From NCBI RefSeq assembly GCF_000327385.1, contig NW_008708846.1, positions 1,372,246 to 1,436,245 on the forward strand: 64,000 nt of DNA. The letters are read 5' to 3'. A program made the position numbers and the translations under genes. The notes under the pieces are model-generated. The model did not search any database. It was not told the DNA's origin and was given only the letters and a program-made list of their open reading frames with translations. Shown here one piece after another: positions 29,488 to 42,597 of the stretch. The stretch's first letter is position 1. Every line of letters begins with the position of its first letter. The stretch comes from Lottia gigantea. Taxonomy: Eukaryota; Mollusca; Gastropoda; Lottiidae.

Positions 29488-32400
29488 ACACAAACCGAAA
29501 AGAAACACTTAACAGCCTTCCACCTCAATGTCAGAAGTCTTCGAACAAAAAGCATGGATTTGCAAATTTTGGCAAATGGGCATAATATCATCGCAATTAC
29601 AGAAACCCATCTCGACAAGTCTGTTGATAATGATGATCTTCAATGGAACGGTTATCATATACCTATCAGAAAGGATAGAAATTGTTTCGGAGGTGGGGTT
29701 TTACTGTATATATCTGAAGTTGTAAAACACAAGCGTCGTGCGGACCTAGAAGTCGGTAATGCGGAAATCTTTTGGGTTGAAATCGATGTCCAAAATGACA
29801 AACTTCTCCTGGCATGTGTATATAGACCCCCTAATCTTTCGTCTATTTTCTGGGACGAATTAGATTACTCTCTAGAACTAGCTCTCAATTCATCTTCCAA
29901 TGTTTTACTAATTTAGGATTTTAACTTCGACCTATTGCACAATCGAACCGGTAGGCTGCATGATATTCTTATTTCCAATAATCTATCAAATGTCATTAAT
30001 GAGCCGACCAGGGTCACAAAATCTTCATCCTCGCTGAAATCAAAGTACTCTTCTCAGAAACGATTGAAGTGGATACCAAATTATCAGATCACAAAGCAAT
30101 CAGCCGTGAACTTGATTTACAGGTCCCAACCATACCAAACTATAAACGGTTGATTTTTGAATGTAAACATGGTAAATATGATGATCTGAACAATCTTATC
30201 TCAATTCTTCTATGACACATTCAATAGCCTTATTGACCTGACCATACCAAAGAAGGCACTAATCATAAGGCCCTGTGATAAAGCCTGGTTCAATTCATCA
30301 ATACGAAAAGAAATACGAAATAGTTCGAGAGCGTTTGCGATATAAAGCGAAAACAACGAGTAATCCCAGTGATGTCACGAAATACAAAAAACAAAGAAAT
30401 AAGGTCACGAATTTCAAAAAAATTTTGAACGATAAATATGATACCAATATCTTAGAGACGATAAACTCGGGAGATAAATCTGAATACTGGAACAATCTGA
30501 ACAGGAAAAAGAAATATGTATACCACCTTTGCAGAATTCCGACGAAAGTTTAGCTTATACAAATTTTGACTAAGATCAAGCCCTTAACTCATTCTTTGGA
30601 GCTGTGGCCAACAATACCTCCAATAATCCGCTACCAAATTTCCCTTCCCGAACTTCAAATACGTTTTCTTTTCCTAAAATATGTCAAACAGACGCCATCC
30701 TGTGTCTGAAACTCAATACCATATCCACCCCACTTGTACGTCTGTTTAACAAGTCCCTGGATAATGGAATATTCCCGAAACAGTGGAAAATAGCAAACGT
30801 CGTGCCCATGTTCAAGAAGGGAAAACCATGGCTACCTCTCAATTACAGACCAATTTCTCTGTTAAGCTGTATAAGTAAACTCTTTGAAAGGATATTATTT
30901 GCATAACTATTTCCATTCAAATAAACTTGTATATGTCCTTCAGTCGGGTTTTAGACCCAAACATTCCACCCATCACCAACTTCTAGAAATCTATCATGAC
31001 ATCGTCACTGCTTTTGAGAACCATAAACCTGCTTGCTATGTCTTCTTTGACATAAACTCCGTTCGTATGGTTTGGACAACTTAGCACTTAAATCGCTATC
31101 CAGTTACATCAGGATCAGTATGTGGACCTTTCTTGTTTTTAGTCTATATAAATGACATACATAAATCGCTATCCAGTTACATCAGGATCAGTATGTGGAC
31201 CTTTCTTGTTTTTAGTCTATATAAATGACATACATAAATCGCTATCCAGTTACATCAGGATCAGTATGTGGACCTTTCTTGTTTTTAGTCTATATAAATG
31301 ACATACATAAATCGCTATCCAGTTACATCAGGATCAGTATGTGGACCTTTCTTGTTTTTAGTCTATATAAATGACATACATATTACACTTAACAATACCC
31401 CGAGACTCTTCGTTGATGACAAAGTTCTTGGTTGTATGGTACACTCAGTCGAGATCTTGGAAGAGTCGCTCAATCGAGACCTTGAAAAATTCATAACTTG
31501 TCCACGACTTGGTTAATGGAATTTAATCCTCTCAAAACTAAAGTCATCCTCTTCTCGAAATCTTATTCCCGTCCCCCAAAACTTACGTTAGGTGGATCAA
31601 GTTTGGAGGTCGTCCAGAATCACAAGTATTTTGGGTGTGTATATACAAAATATATATTCGACCAAACATTCGAATACTGTTGCCAGGTCTGTGACGGCTG
31701 TAATGTGACCGACAGTGAAAAGCTTGAAAACATTCAGCTTGAATCGAATTGCAGGTCGAATTGTAACAGGTCTACCAGGGTATACTAAAAGGGATCAAAT
31801 ATATAATTAAACTGGTTGGCCTTTGCTGCCTGCACGACGGAAACTGAGACGGCTAACAACGCTGTACGATATTATGAATGAAAATTGTCCAACACACTTA
31901 AATGAAATCTTGGGCAGCTTTGAAAATATAGCTTCAAGATACCTGCTTCTTCGGACTACGACTCTTGAAAGACCATTCTTCCCATCAACAATTAATGATT
32001 ATAATAAACTACATAATTTAACTCAGACAGAAAGAAGTAAGTCTCATTTCAAATCTGTTATATCAACTGCAAATAACCCTACCACCACTTTGAACTCAAA
32101 CTTTCCCTTATCAGGTGAACGTAAGTACGTTATTATCCACACTAAGCTTAGAAATTGTTTTAGTTCTCTAAATCAGATCTGTTCAGATTTAACCTCATCA
32201 ACAATCCTGTGAATGTGGACACTTTAAAGAGTGTGCATCTCATTTCTTCTTTGACTGTCCACGCTATAGTGAACAACGGAAAGTACTTATCCGAAATACA
32301 CCAGCAAACATAAATCTAAATATCTCAACAATATTTTGGGGAGACAGGAATCTTTCCGTTACACAGAATTGTAAAATGTGCCAAGACATTTTAAAATAAA
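29488..32400 (+). pseudogene. LINE ORF2: endonuclease, reverse transcriptase, C-terminal domain
   Basis: The endonuclease shows FHLNVRSLRTK, IAITETHLDKSV, GGGVLLYISEV and LLACVYRPPN. The RT shows FPKQWKIANVVPMFKKGKP, LNYRPISLLSCISKLFERIL, LQSGFRPKHSTHHQLLE, SVCGPFLFLVYINDIH (motif B) and RLFVDDKVL (motif C). The C-terminal part shows LPARRKLRRLTTLYDIMNE and the zinc-knuckle-like CECGHFKECASHFFFDC near 32215. Pseudogene with multiple breaks. Confidence 0.82.
31090..31381 (+). repeat. Four tandem copies of a 73-bp unit inside LINE RT
   Basis: Units start at 31090, 31163, 31236 and 31309 with AAATCGCTATCCAGTTACAT and are almost identical. Each encodes the RT motif B region in one frame. Since 73 is not a multiple of 3, the array destroys the frame. 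It is either a young slippage event or an assembly artefact. Confidence 0.9.
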
Positions 32401-32769
32401 TAAAAGCTACTAAAAGATTTGAAGTGGTAATTAGGAATTAAATTAGATCAACCTATTAAAACAAACTAGAAGATAAGATTGAATGGTACTTTCTTTGGCC
32501 ACCTTGCACTATATTAGACTCTTATATAATTGTTATACAATTTCTTATATAATTTCTAATAATGTAAATTCATCATTATTAGTATAATCTATCTTTTTAA
32601 AAATTTCCATCACATGTTCTATTGCACCTTTCGTTGTATTCGAGCTTCTGTTAATTACCTATGATATTGTATGGAGCTATGGAGATGGTACTTTTTGTAA
32701 GTTTTGTGTAACTTTTACCAAATCCTTTTACAAATTGTAATAAAATATGTTTTAACTAAATCTCCTGAA

Positions 32770-33937
32770 TGGTGGGTGAAAACTCTTAATATTAATGTCA
32801 GACTCAATTATATCAGTAACAAAAGATATCAAACATAGAAATTAAATTAGATATTTCATCCATTTCATCCTTATGTTTAAATGACCAAAATGTAGCCCCA
32901 TTTAAATAGTACAGGTTCAAAATGTGCTGCATTGTAAAACATTTTAACACATCTACGAATGTGGCAGGTCATAACTATAAATGAATATAGCATAATGTTA
33001 ATCTTAATCGTGATTAAAGTGAATTAATAATTAGTGATTAAGACACACTGATACTAACTGGCTTTATCTGTTATAAGAAGTGTTTATTCTGAAGCTGGTA
33101 TCTGTATGTAGAGATTGAGTGATGATTTTATGAGCCTTACTAACAAACCAGATCCATTCAGGTTGAGATATTGTTTTATCTGATTTCTAATCATGAAAAC
33201 ATGAGCAGGCTGTCTTGTTAAAGTTCTATAAAACTAATATTGGCCAATTTGAATTTATCTTCCGGTTAGATGATGTAGTTTAAAAGATCTTAGTGATGAA
33301 TTATTGGATCCTATCAAAAATTCCACAATTTCAACTACTGAATTTGCAGAAGAGCTTCCAATATACAGAATGAGATCTTCAAATTTAGCGCCTCGAGTCT
33401 TGACTATGCAATTTCCAGATGGATCTAACCTCTTAGTTTGAATATATTTCAGTAATGAAGAACCAACGATTGAGTTTTTTGGATAATATTCTTGTTTTCG
33501 ACCAGACTTTTGATGATATTCAGTTTTGGAGGTGTAGCAAGCGTTCTTGTATAGGCTTCCTTGATTTCGTTATTTCAGCATAAGTTAAAGGAGGTTTAGA
33601 TCGGTTGAAATAATCAAGCATTCCAGAGAGCCTTTTGATGTTGTTGTTGTTAAGTTTTTGAAGCCCATCTGTATCTATTTTCTAATCAGTCCTGGTTCCA
33701 TTTATTAAAGAATTGTTTGTTAAAAGATGATTCATCTGATTTATCTTCGACAAATTACAATCCAGTTTCTGAACATTCTGAGATAGGAATCGGAGTAGAC
33801 GTATGGAAAGGAATCTGTTGTGTTGCTTGGACCTAGGGCATTACTAGACTCGGCTCTTAAACCATCTATGGCGTTGAGAATTTCAGGCCAGTGGTCAGAA
33901 AAGAAAATAAAATCTACCTTAAATACTGCATAATAAT
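32770..33937. other. No recognised gene
   Basis: AT-rich sequence with scattered short frames. A minus-strand frame at 33741-33941 and its upstream continuation (blocks such as LRAESSNALGPSNTTDSF and RLSGMLDYFNRSKPPLTYAE) hints at a decayed protein, but I cannot assign it. Confidence 0.5.
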
Positions 33938-34298
33938 ACATGTATTCTGAGATATTTTTTTTGGGGGGGTATGAATTATGACCGATAGGTTTTAGTCAAA
34001 ATATTTTGGTTTCCATGAGAACAACAAAAGCGTAAGTTTGAAATAGCAAATCTCACGCTATTAAATACAATATTTTGAGATGTAGCACCTACATTCTTCA
34101 CGAATTAAGAAATTTGCATCACAGCATTTCATTTAGAGTCTTACGTTTCCATGGCAACCAATTTCATCTATTCAGCCTGTAATGTAAAACTATTCATGTC
34201 TCCTTTCACAATAATTAACCACAAGAATATTGGTAATCAGGGAAGTGTCGTCATCTAGCCTTATGATGTAATAACTTTCCCTTGGCATCCGCTAAGAT

Positions 34299-37200
34299 TT
34301 GCATCAATTTTTTCAACTGGAAAGTCTGAAAGCTACCATGTCTAAACGCAAAGCTTATTCTGATGGAATTTCAAGTACAGTGGAGTCAATGTGTATCATA
34401 CACATGATACTTGCCTATTCAGTGTCGAAAATCCAGATTTTAGATTCAAAACACTGTGTTGGACATTGGACATCCCTTTAGAATGACAGATGTATGTGCA
34501 CAATTGCCTGAAAGCTTTACAAAGAACCACGAATACCACAGAGATTACTATCAACGTTTCACCATGAACCTAAACAGACTAAAGTCACCAGGTAAGTCTG
34601 TTTCTTTAGCTGAGCAAAGAAGTAGGCCCACCAGACGTGCCAGTGTTGCAATGCTATTTTGTTTACACCTGACTGTGTATTTTGTAATAGCACAAATAGA
34701 AAAGGATTAAATGTGGAGGCGCATGGACAACTGAAGGTTTGTCAACTATTGAATTCAACACAGTAATGTAATTAAGTTGGTGGAAGAAAGAAATGACGAA
34801 GATTTGTTAAGACGTATTAGAGGATTTGATTTCTTTGCACGTGAGGCCAAAATACCATCGTAGCTGCAGAATGAAGTACAGCGATCCCGAATCAATACAG
34901 AAGGTTAGCTCTATGGTGGAAGAACATGAACATTGTTTTCAAAAGGTATGTGAAATTATAGAAAAAGAAATTCTGCAGGAAAAGAAAGTTATTAAACTGA
35001 AAGATTTGAGAGATAAGTTTGTATATTCTTTGTCAAAAACTAATTATGTTAATTCCAATTACAGATCAGAAAACCTGAAGTTAAGATTATTGAATTCGGT
35101 GTATTAAAATAACATTTGTTCCATTAGACAGGATTGGTGGAAAATTGCAAATTGAACTGGTAGTAAGCACATCGCTGGATCTTTCAGAAGCTGTAAGAAA
35201 TGGATATATATTAGGGACATCGGACAAAGTTGATGAATGAGCATCTTACTTGCGAGATATTATAACAGAAGCATTTGCTTGTGCAGACGAACTGCCTTGG
35301 CCACCAACTGCCTCATACTTGGAAGGGACCATTTGTGTTTTACCAAAAGAGGTTCGTAGGTGGACAGAATTGTGCAATAACATCTGAAAAAATAAGGTCC
35401 CTTGGTCAAGGTTTTTGCAGAGCAACTATGGGTGGAAAGTGGAAGCATATTCTGATCTGTATCGCTTTCAGGCATCTTCTTAGGAGTACCCAATTGAGTA
35501 CCTTAATGAACAGACTAGGGCATTCAGAAAGTTGCAGCTTTGCCCTTGAAACAGCTCTAGATAATTTTGACAAATTTGTTAACAATATATCAGGAAGTAG
35601 GTCAATACATACTGCTAATGGCATTATGATGCAAGATAATGATGGATCGTTTGATTCAGAAAAAATACAAATAACTCTTCACACAATTACCACATCAGGA
35701 GAACGTTCATTAAAAATAATTTTAGATGGTATATTACCACCATGCTATGTTAATCACAGGGCTTGTCCGAAAATGGGAAAAACTGTTACACCCATTGACA
35801 AGAAATTGGTCTACTGTAAACCAAATAGAATAAATCAGATATGGTGTTTATTGCGATTAATGTGTGGAACTGGTTTATTTCTGAGACTGGGGTTCAACCA
35901 AAGAGACATACGACAATTGATTACTATTTGTACACCGCCCTATCATTGAAAATCCAACAGTTGAAGAATGTCTCAGGTACTCAGAAAAAGCTTCAAGAAG
36001 AGTTGGGCAAAAGTATGTTACCACAACGTTTGATCTCGGCGTTTGCATGAAAGCATACCCCATTATCTGGAACAGCCCAATAGAATACCAGAATCATATT
36101 GTATTTATTGGTTCCTTTCACTTATTGTCTGCCTATATAAAGATGACTGGGAAGAAAATGACAGGGTCTGGTGTGACTGAAATACTATTAGAGGCAGGTA
36201 CTATATCCAGTGGCTCTATGAAAGGGTTTTTTTCTGGGAAAAACTACAACAAAACAATGCATTGCCATAAAACATTAACGTAAGGATAAGACTCTTACTT
36301 CAGAAATACATATCAGTTAGAAATCAAGAAACCTTTGTTTCAGAGTTGCCATCATCATCAGTAGCTAATCTCAAAAAATGATATAAAGATAGAAATGAAA
36401 AGAATGTAGATGCAGTATTATGTGATTACAATATACAAAAATGGTTATCTGAGTATGAAAAATTTCGCCAATCTGTAAAAAAACAAACAACTGCTATTCA
36501 TGCATAAGTGACATCTTCTTTTTTAGTTATGACGGGCACAATTACGCAAGGTATCCTTCTTTTCTATGTTCTTGGAAAATATTGAAACAACTCATCCAGG
36601 TGCTTCTGATTTGTTGCAACGGGGTGCATTTGTCGTGACAAGATCATTTGTGCCCGGAAATACATGTCCAGTTGATACAACAATGGAAGAACCTTTCATG
36701 AAACACTCAAAATCTGATCCTGGCAGTAAAGGTACTGGGTTACAGGCTTGTTGACTAACTACAGCGCATACCATAGATGTTAGAACTGCCCATGAACGAT
36801 CCAGGTAATTGGAGATCACATTACAGATGGCTGTAGTGACTGATGTTAGTGAGAATCAACATAGAGAAACAAGGCCACTCAAATAAGAAAGGGTGAAGAG
36901 GCAGTTTGTGCTGTTACAGATTCAATTCTTAGCTTTATGAATCCGTTTGACATTCCATATCATGAAATCTATACTGCTTATCATCAGGTGCACCAACAAA
37001 TATCGCTGTCAGGAATGACTTGCTAAATGCTGAAGAAATTGGAAAGTCTGTAAAAAAACGATTTTTCTGCAAACCGGATTCAGAATATTAAAGACTTTTT
37101 TCCCCAATCAAAACACTGAATTAAACACACATTTAATAGTATGTTTAAGAAATCCAAAGCAATCACTACAAGAAATGGATGGTTAACTGACAAAAGCAAA

Positions 37201-38246
37201 GGCTTAGCATACTGGACAAAATCTGGAAAAAAATGTCATCTTTTAACAGTATAGAGCGCTGCAGTAGAGGATCAGGACAAAAACGACTCATTAAAGGAGT
37301 AAGTACTGTTGGACCAGAAGATTGGAAAGAATTTTTGACAAATGATGACAATAAACAAGAGCTTATAAAATTACTTATTCAAATATGGAGTGACAATGAA
37401 TTTAGTCACAAGATACAAGAAAAGCTGATTATAGTTGTTTGGGAAGGTGAAGCATACAAACATAATTCAAGAGATGGTGAAACAGTCAACAAGAGCCCAA
37501 TACAATCTCTATCATCTAAGAAGAAACAGACACAAATTGTATACTGTTTATATGCAGAAGAACACAATTTTGATTATGTTCAAATCAAAAGCCCGGACAG
37601 AGATGTATTTTATATTTTACTTTATTATGCTTCACATTTGAAAGTTGATATCCTACTAGATATTGGCAATGGGAGTCAGTCGAACGAATTAAACGAAAGC
37701 TTATTAGCTTTGCATGCATTAACCCGATGTGATAGGACCAGTGCTTTCAAAGGAATAGGTAAGGTAAAACCTTCAGAAGAGTCCCAAAAATCCTTTTGTC
37801 GTCTTGGAAGTGAATGGCAGGTTGACGAGGCGTTTTTTGAAGATCTTGAAAAATTTACTTGCATTATGTACAAAAATACGACATCAATAAATTACGGTAT
37901 GATATTTTAGTGGCAAAAAAAAGTGGTGGTGGCCAGTTTGTGCCCCAAAGAATGTTGGCCTGTCATGTTTCCCGCCAACTAAAGCGTGTTTGAGACAGCA
38001 CATTAAGAGAGTCAATTAACAAGTTTGCATTTGGAAACAATCTCATGTTCAAAAGCCTGTAATTCCATGCCCTACCAATGATCATGGTTGGGTATTAATG
38101 AACGAAAAATTTGAACCAAAATGGTTGATGGGGAGTTAATGCCCAGGATCTTGCTGATATTGCTGAAAAATGTCAAGATTAGATTGTAGATTCTGATGAA
38201 GATAATTATAGTGGTTCTGAAGATGAATATTTATATGATGGTTAGA
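34299..38246 (+). pseudogene. Multi-copy metazoan protein of unknown function (SPDxDV / LHAxTxCDxTSAF family), decayed
   Basis: Ordered blocks of a large protein repeated in many cnidarian and lophotrochozoan genomes are visible: RPKYHRSCRMKYSD near 34845, LPWPPTASYLEGTI near 35290, VFIGSFHLLSAYIKMTGKKM near 36100 then KGFFSGKNYNKTM, VVTRSFVPGNTCPVDTTMEE near 36630, IKSPDRDVFYILLYY near 37580 (a PIN/nuclease-like SPDxDV block), LLALHALTRCDRTSAFKGIG near 37700, and IWKQSHVQKPV ... NDHGW near 38030. It ends in an acidic tail near 38240. Many stops and frame changes. Function unknown; the high copy number suggests a transposon protein. Confidence 0.65.
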
Positions 38247-38605
38247 CATTATACAACATTAACTGATATTTATTTTGTGGTGATATAATACAGTGGTGAT
38301 AACAAACATTAAATGATATTTGTGGTGGAATAACACATTGGTGGTATATATAACAAACATTAACTGATATTTGTAGTGGAAAAATACAGTGGTGGTATAT
38401 AACAAACATTAACTGATATTAATTGTGATATAATGACAGTGGTGGTATATAACAAAAATTAACTGATATTTGTTATGGAATGATACAGTGGTGGTATATA
38501 TAACACGCATTAACTGATATTTGTGGTGGAATGATACAGTGGTTGTATAATTATAACAACTTTAACTGACATTAATTTTGTGGTGATATAATGCGGTGGT
38601 GGTAT
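38247..38605 (+). repeat. Minisatellite, ~50-bp units
   Basis: About eight units of the type AACAAACATTAACTGATATT TGTGGTGGAATGATACAGTG GTGGTATATAT. They start right after the gene's stop codon. Related units lie at 45773-45812, 48630-48716 and 49842-50036. Confidence 0.85.
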
Positions 38606-38620
38606 ATAACTATGGGACGC

Positions 38621-39589
38621 CATTAATGCAAACAGTTCACAGATTTTAAATTAGTTTGCAAATTTGTCAAGCAGTTTACAGATCTAAATTAATACCAACT
38701 CGCAAATTTACACCGTTTCGTGGAAAATCTGGTTATGCCGGCCACTGACACCAGGTGGCGCGAATTTATACCAAAAAGTTATGCCGACACCAGGTAGCGC
38801 GCGATGTGTCAAAGTTCATAGAGCTATAGATAGAATAATATTGACAATTCCAAAACACTTTCTGATTTGTGCCGTTTTCTAAATATAGAAACAGATTGTT
38901 GTCAAAAGGTTAAGGTTGTGGCAGTCTGTATAATTTACGACTTTACAATAAACATTTTACGAGTAGCCTTCCCCTGGTTGAATTTTTCTTAGTTCGTGTA
39001 TTTACTAAAACAACAATTCAGACTTAAATTCCAATTTTTTTATCTAGGTTAGAGAGAAAATTACAAAGTTGTGTGCTTCGAGTTCGACTCCACATCTACA
39101 TCTAGTGAGAGTGCCTCTGCGTTCAGTACTGGTAAATCTATCGGCATTGTGAAAAATGATAGTCTAATAGTTCAGGTAAGTAAGCTAATTGATATACTAT
39201 TCAATATGGGTATAGCAACAAATTCGGGCCTCCAAATTAGGGTTGAAAGCTATCTATGAACTAAGCAAATTAGTTAGACGCACTCAGGACTATATGCGGG
39301 GCTATAAAAGGAACAAGTCATGCCCTCTCATACAACGAAACTGGTTTTATCACACTACAAGAGAGACGAGGAGGCATATAAACTAAACTTACTCCAAACT
39401 TTCTTTCAGATCTCATACCTACCAGAAACAACCCATATAATCTTAGAAACAACCACCTCTATCACTACCGAACAGACATATTTTATAATTCTTGTATACC
39501 ATCAGCAATTAGAGAATGGAATCAACTACAAGACTAGAACTGGTACTGAGTGGGACTTTGCTCATGTGCCAATTTGCAAGAGAATCTGA
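38621..39589. other. No firm gene; possible short exon
   Basis: AT-rich non-coding sequence. One Ser/Thr-rich open stretch (39062-39174: FDSTSTSSESASAFSTGKS) has a pyrimidine-rich TTTTTTTATCTAG upstream and ends CAG/GTAAGT, so it could be an exon of a decayed gene. Weak. Confidence 0.3.
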
Positions 39590-41210
39590 AAAAATCAACG
39601 TTCTTAGCCATTTAGGTCACGTGCTAAATCAGTCAAAATTTTTGGAAATTTCTCTTTTTTGGAAGGTTGTGAAGGGAAAGGTCATTTAAGGTCAAGGTCA
39701 ATAGATATGAGTCCTCAAACTTTGAAAATACAAACATTATAAAACCGGAAGTTGACGATGAACATCAAATATGAAGGTATTAATCTTTAGCCAAGGTCAA
39801 TGACCTTCGATCTTACAAAGGTCAAGGTCATCAAAGGTAAAGATCAAAAGTTGAAAATATGTAAAATTTAAACCCTGTTCCTTTTTTTGAACTACGAAGC
39901 TGAAACAACTGACCTTTTCACACAAACAAGCCAAAGGGGCGAGGAAATTGTGTGCAAGGTCCTGTTTTGTATTCTAAACAAGTTATACCCCTGATAAAAA
40001 TGTAAATAATAAGTAATTTAACCCTAATATGCCACGCCCACCTCAACTTAATTCAACTAAGTTAATTCATATTTAAAATGTCTCGTTGTTTTCCGAATTA
40101 TATATCACTGGAAAGAGCACGATGAGCACATTCAGAATCCACAAAAATTAACCCTCAAAGTTAACTAGGTCACGAGCCAGAGCAGTCCAAATTTGCAAAT
40201 TTGGCTGTTTTGGACAGCTATAAAACCAATAAAGGTCTAGGTCATCAAAGGTCGAGGTCAAAAATTGAATGAGTTTCCAAAACCTGTACCTTTTTTTGGA
40301 ATTATGAAGCTGAAACAACCGAACTTCTAAGATAAAGTGGCTCAATGAATGAGATAATTGCATGCAAAGTTTCATTTTGATCAAATGTATTCTTTGCGAG
40401 TTACGCCCCTGGCTAAAAATGTCAATAATGAGTAATTCATCCCGGATGTGCCACGCCCACCTCACTTTTTTGGCATATGTTAACTTATATTCTAGATGTA
40501 ATCTTGTGTTCTAAATTTCAAGCTTCTACATCATACAGGTCAAAAGATATAGGTCAACAAAGGTCAAAATCGAAAATTGAAAATATGGGAATTTTAAAAC
40601 CCGTTCTTTTTTTTTGGAACTGTAAAGCTGTAACAACTGAGCTGTTAACACAAACTGGCCAAAAGGACGAGGTAATTGTGTGCAAGGTCCCTTTTTGAAC
40701 AAATGAATGCCACGCACACCTAACCTTTTTTGTCACTAATGAATTCATATTAAAAATGTCGTTGTGTTCTAAATTTCTAGGTTCTACATCAAATAGGAAA
40801 TAAGATATACATACACCAAGCTCAAAGAGACACATATATTGTAAAAAAAACACTCAAATTTGAAAAAAAATCACGAATTTCAATTTTGCTTTAAAAACGA
40901 TTGTAATGTATCACTGGAAAGAGCATGAAAAGCACATTAAGAATCCGAAAAAATAACCCTCTAGGTTAATCAGGTCATGTGCTACAGCAGTCTCAAGTTG
41001 CGAATTAGGCTATTTTCGGACAGATATAAAACCGGAAGTACAAGTCTGAGGCCAAATGTGAAAGTATCCACTGATAGCCAAGGTCAATGACCTTTGACCC
41101 ATTAAAGGTCAAGGTCATCAAAGGTCAAGGTCAGAAGTATGAAACCTTCAAACTTTCAAAAAATTCAACCGGAAATTGCAAAAAAGCAAAAGCGAAAATC
41201 AAAAATCGGG
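39590..41210 (+). repeat. Dispersed repeat rich in AGGTCA half-sites
   Basis: Three to four partial units share CACTGGAAAGAGCA, TTAACCCTC, GGTCA(C/T)GTGCT, ATAAAACCGGAAGT and clusters of AAGGTCAAGGTCATCAAAGG. Two units carry AGGTCAATGACCT (39794-39806 and 41081-41093). It has no coding content. Unit length varies from about 400 to 800 bases. Confidence 0.75.
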
Positions 41211-41649
41211 CTTCTAGAGGCTTCTTGTTTTTCTATGTTCTTTCATTTGACACCAAAATCAAAATCAAATCAAAATGTGCAAATACTGATTTATATTTAA
41301 TAACAACATTGCCACTACAGAAGATCTACAGATGTAGAAATGTTCCTAACTATTCGTAACTTACTCTACGGCACATATAACACTCTCGAATCCAATAATA
41401 TTTTTGAAAATGTTCATGATTTTCTTTCACTCTCTAATATACTCTAAACGCTGAAAAAGTTTTTTTATTGTTTTATCTTTTTTTTTTCGTCTACGGCAGG
41501 CCGGTTTTCTTAGCAACGGCAATAGGTACGGGAAAACGGACTTCATGACGTTTTCTAACTCGTGGCTAATCACAGTTTAAATGTAAAACGAAACGTTAGC
41601 AACAAACGGAAAATGGACTTTATCAACCGATTTTGATCGGGTTTTCTGC
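41211..41649. other. No gene seen
   Basis: AT-rich sequence with a T-run near 41460 and a G+C richer patch at 41490-41600. I see no coding or structured feature. Confidence 0.5.
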
Positions 41650-41890
41650 ATCGTATTTCTTGTAACAAAGGACAAATGATAGTTATTATTATTATTACTA
41701 TGAATATTATTATTCAAGTGTATCTGTAGCGAAGTGTGTATATATGTATATATGTTTAAATATTTGTTTATTTGACAATGTAAAAATATGTATCGTTAGT
41801 TAGGAGAGGATGTATCATAGGCGTAAGCCTGTTCTCCAATCCTTTTCTTAGGAATGAATTATTGTTTACAAAAAAAAACTAAGCAAATTT
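41650..41890 (+). mobile_element. LINE 3'-UTR fragment with GNRA-type hairpin
   Basis: It contains TAGGCGTAAGCCTGTTCTCC (hairpin AGGC-GTAA-GCCT at 41819-41830) and a following CCTTTTCTTAGGAATGAATT. The layout matches the minus-strand 3' UTR at 28550-28600. No coding part remains. Confidence 0.5.
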
Positions 41891-42590
41891 ATTTATTAGG
41901 TTGATAAGTGATTAAATAATTTTTAAGTAAAAAAAAAAAAAAAAGAAAAAAAAAAATAAAATTAAAGTTCTCGAAATGGTCAATATGAGTATATATTTAT
42001 CAGCTATCTTACCTGGTGTCATAAAGTTACAACAGGATCCATGTCATATCTGGAAAATTGGAAAATTGATAAAACTAAGTAATTATTGAAAAACGCTTAA
42101 TTTTGATATTAAGCATTTTTCAATTAGTTAATTGCATGCATATTTATGGATAATTAATAAGTTTTTTGGATTTATCGGATTATATAAGGATCCTGTTATG
42201 TTATTTATGACACTAGGTATATCTACTGGCTCTTGGGTTTTAAGTTTTTCAGTGTTTTTCAATGTTTTTATTTAAATATTTTCATTACACTGGAATATCA
42301 TGACTCTTGAACTGAAAAGTTCAAATTCATTAGCAATAACCATGTATTATACAAACTGGATGAAAAGGCACATGGATGTATTAATTGTTATGTTGTTCAC
42401 GTTATTGGGGTTTTGAAAGCAATTTTTGTTACTATTTGCAGGTTCAGAAATATGGAGAAGGTACAATAAGTAATAAATGTAGCTGTCATGCATTGAGGTT
42501 TAGTGTTTTGTGATATAAAAGGATAAGAAAAGTGGGTTATTTGATTTTTAAATTATATATATAACAACTTTTGTTCTGAAGATCCACCTC
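41891..42590. other. No gene seen
   Basis: An A-rich tract (41925-41962) and then AT-rich sequence. TAACTAATTGAAAAATGC-like inverted stretches near 42080-42125 (AAAAACGCTTAATTTTGATA and AAGCATTTTTCAATTAG) make a weak hairpin. Confidence 0.4.
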
Positions 42591-42597
42591 ATCCCTG

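Larger units (their letters stand above)
29230..32760 (+). mobile_element. LINE (Jockey/CR1-like), broken
   Basis: It holds a leader with a 2A-like motif, the APE endonuclease (29488-30150), a linker, the RT (30600-31560) and a CR1/Jockey-type C-terminal domain (31800-32400), then a 3' UTR. Several stops and frame changes are present: for example the GDFN block reads as TAG-DFN at 29914-29916, and the RT carries a tandem duplication. Confidence 0.82.
33938..38620 (+). mobile_element. Candidate DNA transposon carrying a multi-copy metazoan protein gene and a terminal minisatellite
   Basis: The left flank (33938-34030: CTGAGATATTTT, GGGGTATGAATTAT, TTTTGGTTTCCATG) recurs inverted at 50050-50140. 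There it follows directly on a ~50-bp minisatellite like the one just after this gene (38247-38605). This suggests a unit with terminal inverted repeats of ~90 bp, the gene inside and a subterminal minisatellite. The right terminal repeat of this copy is not seen. Inference from two loci only. Confidence 0.45.

Noticed and set aside
33741-33941. Minus-strand protein fragment as a retroelement ORF1
   Set aside because: The blocks near 33600-33940 hint at a decayed protein, but no family could be named with confidence.
38247-38605. CRISPR-like array
   Set aside because: The units are contiguous and vary along their whole length. There are no unique spacers between constant repeats, and the context is eukaryotic.
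41925-41962. Poly(A) tail of a retrogene
   Set aside because: No spliced coding sequence precedes the A-rich tract; it follows only a LINE 3' UTR scrap.
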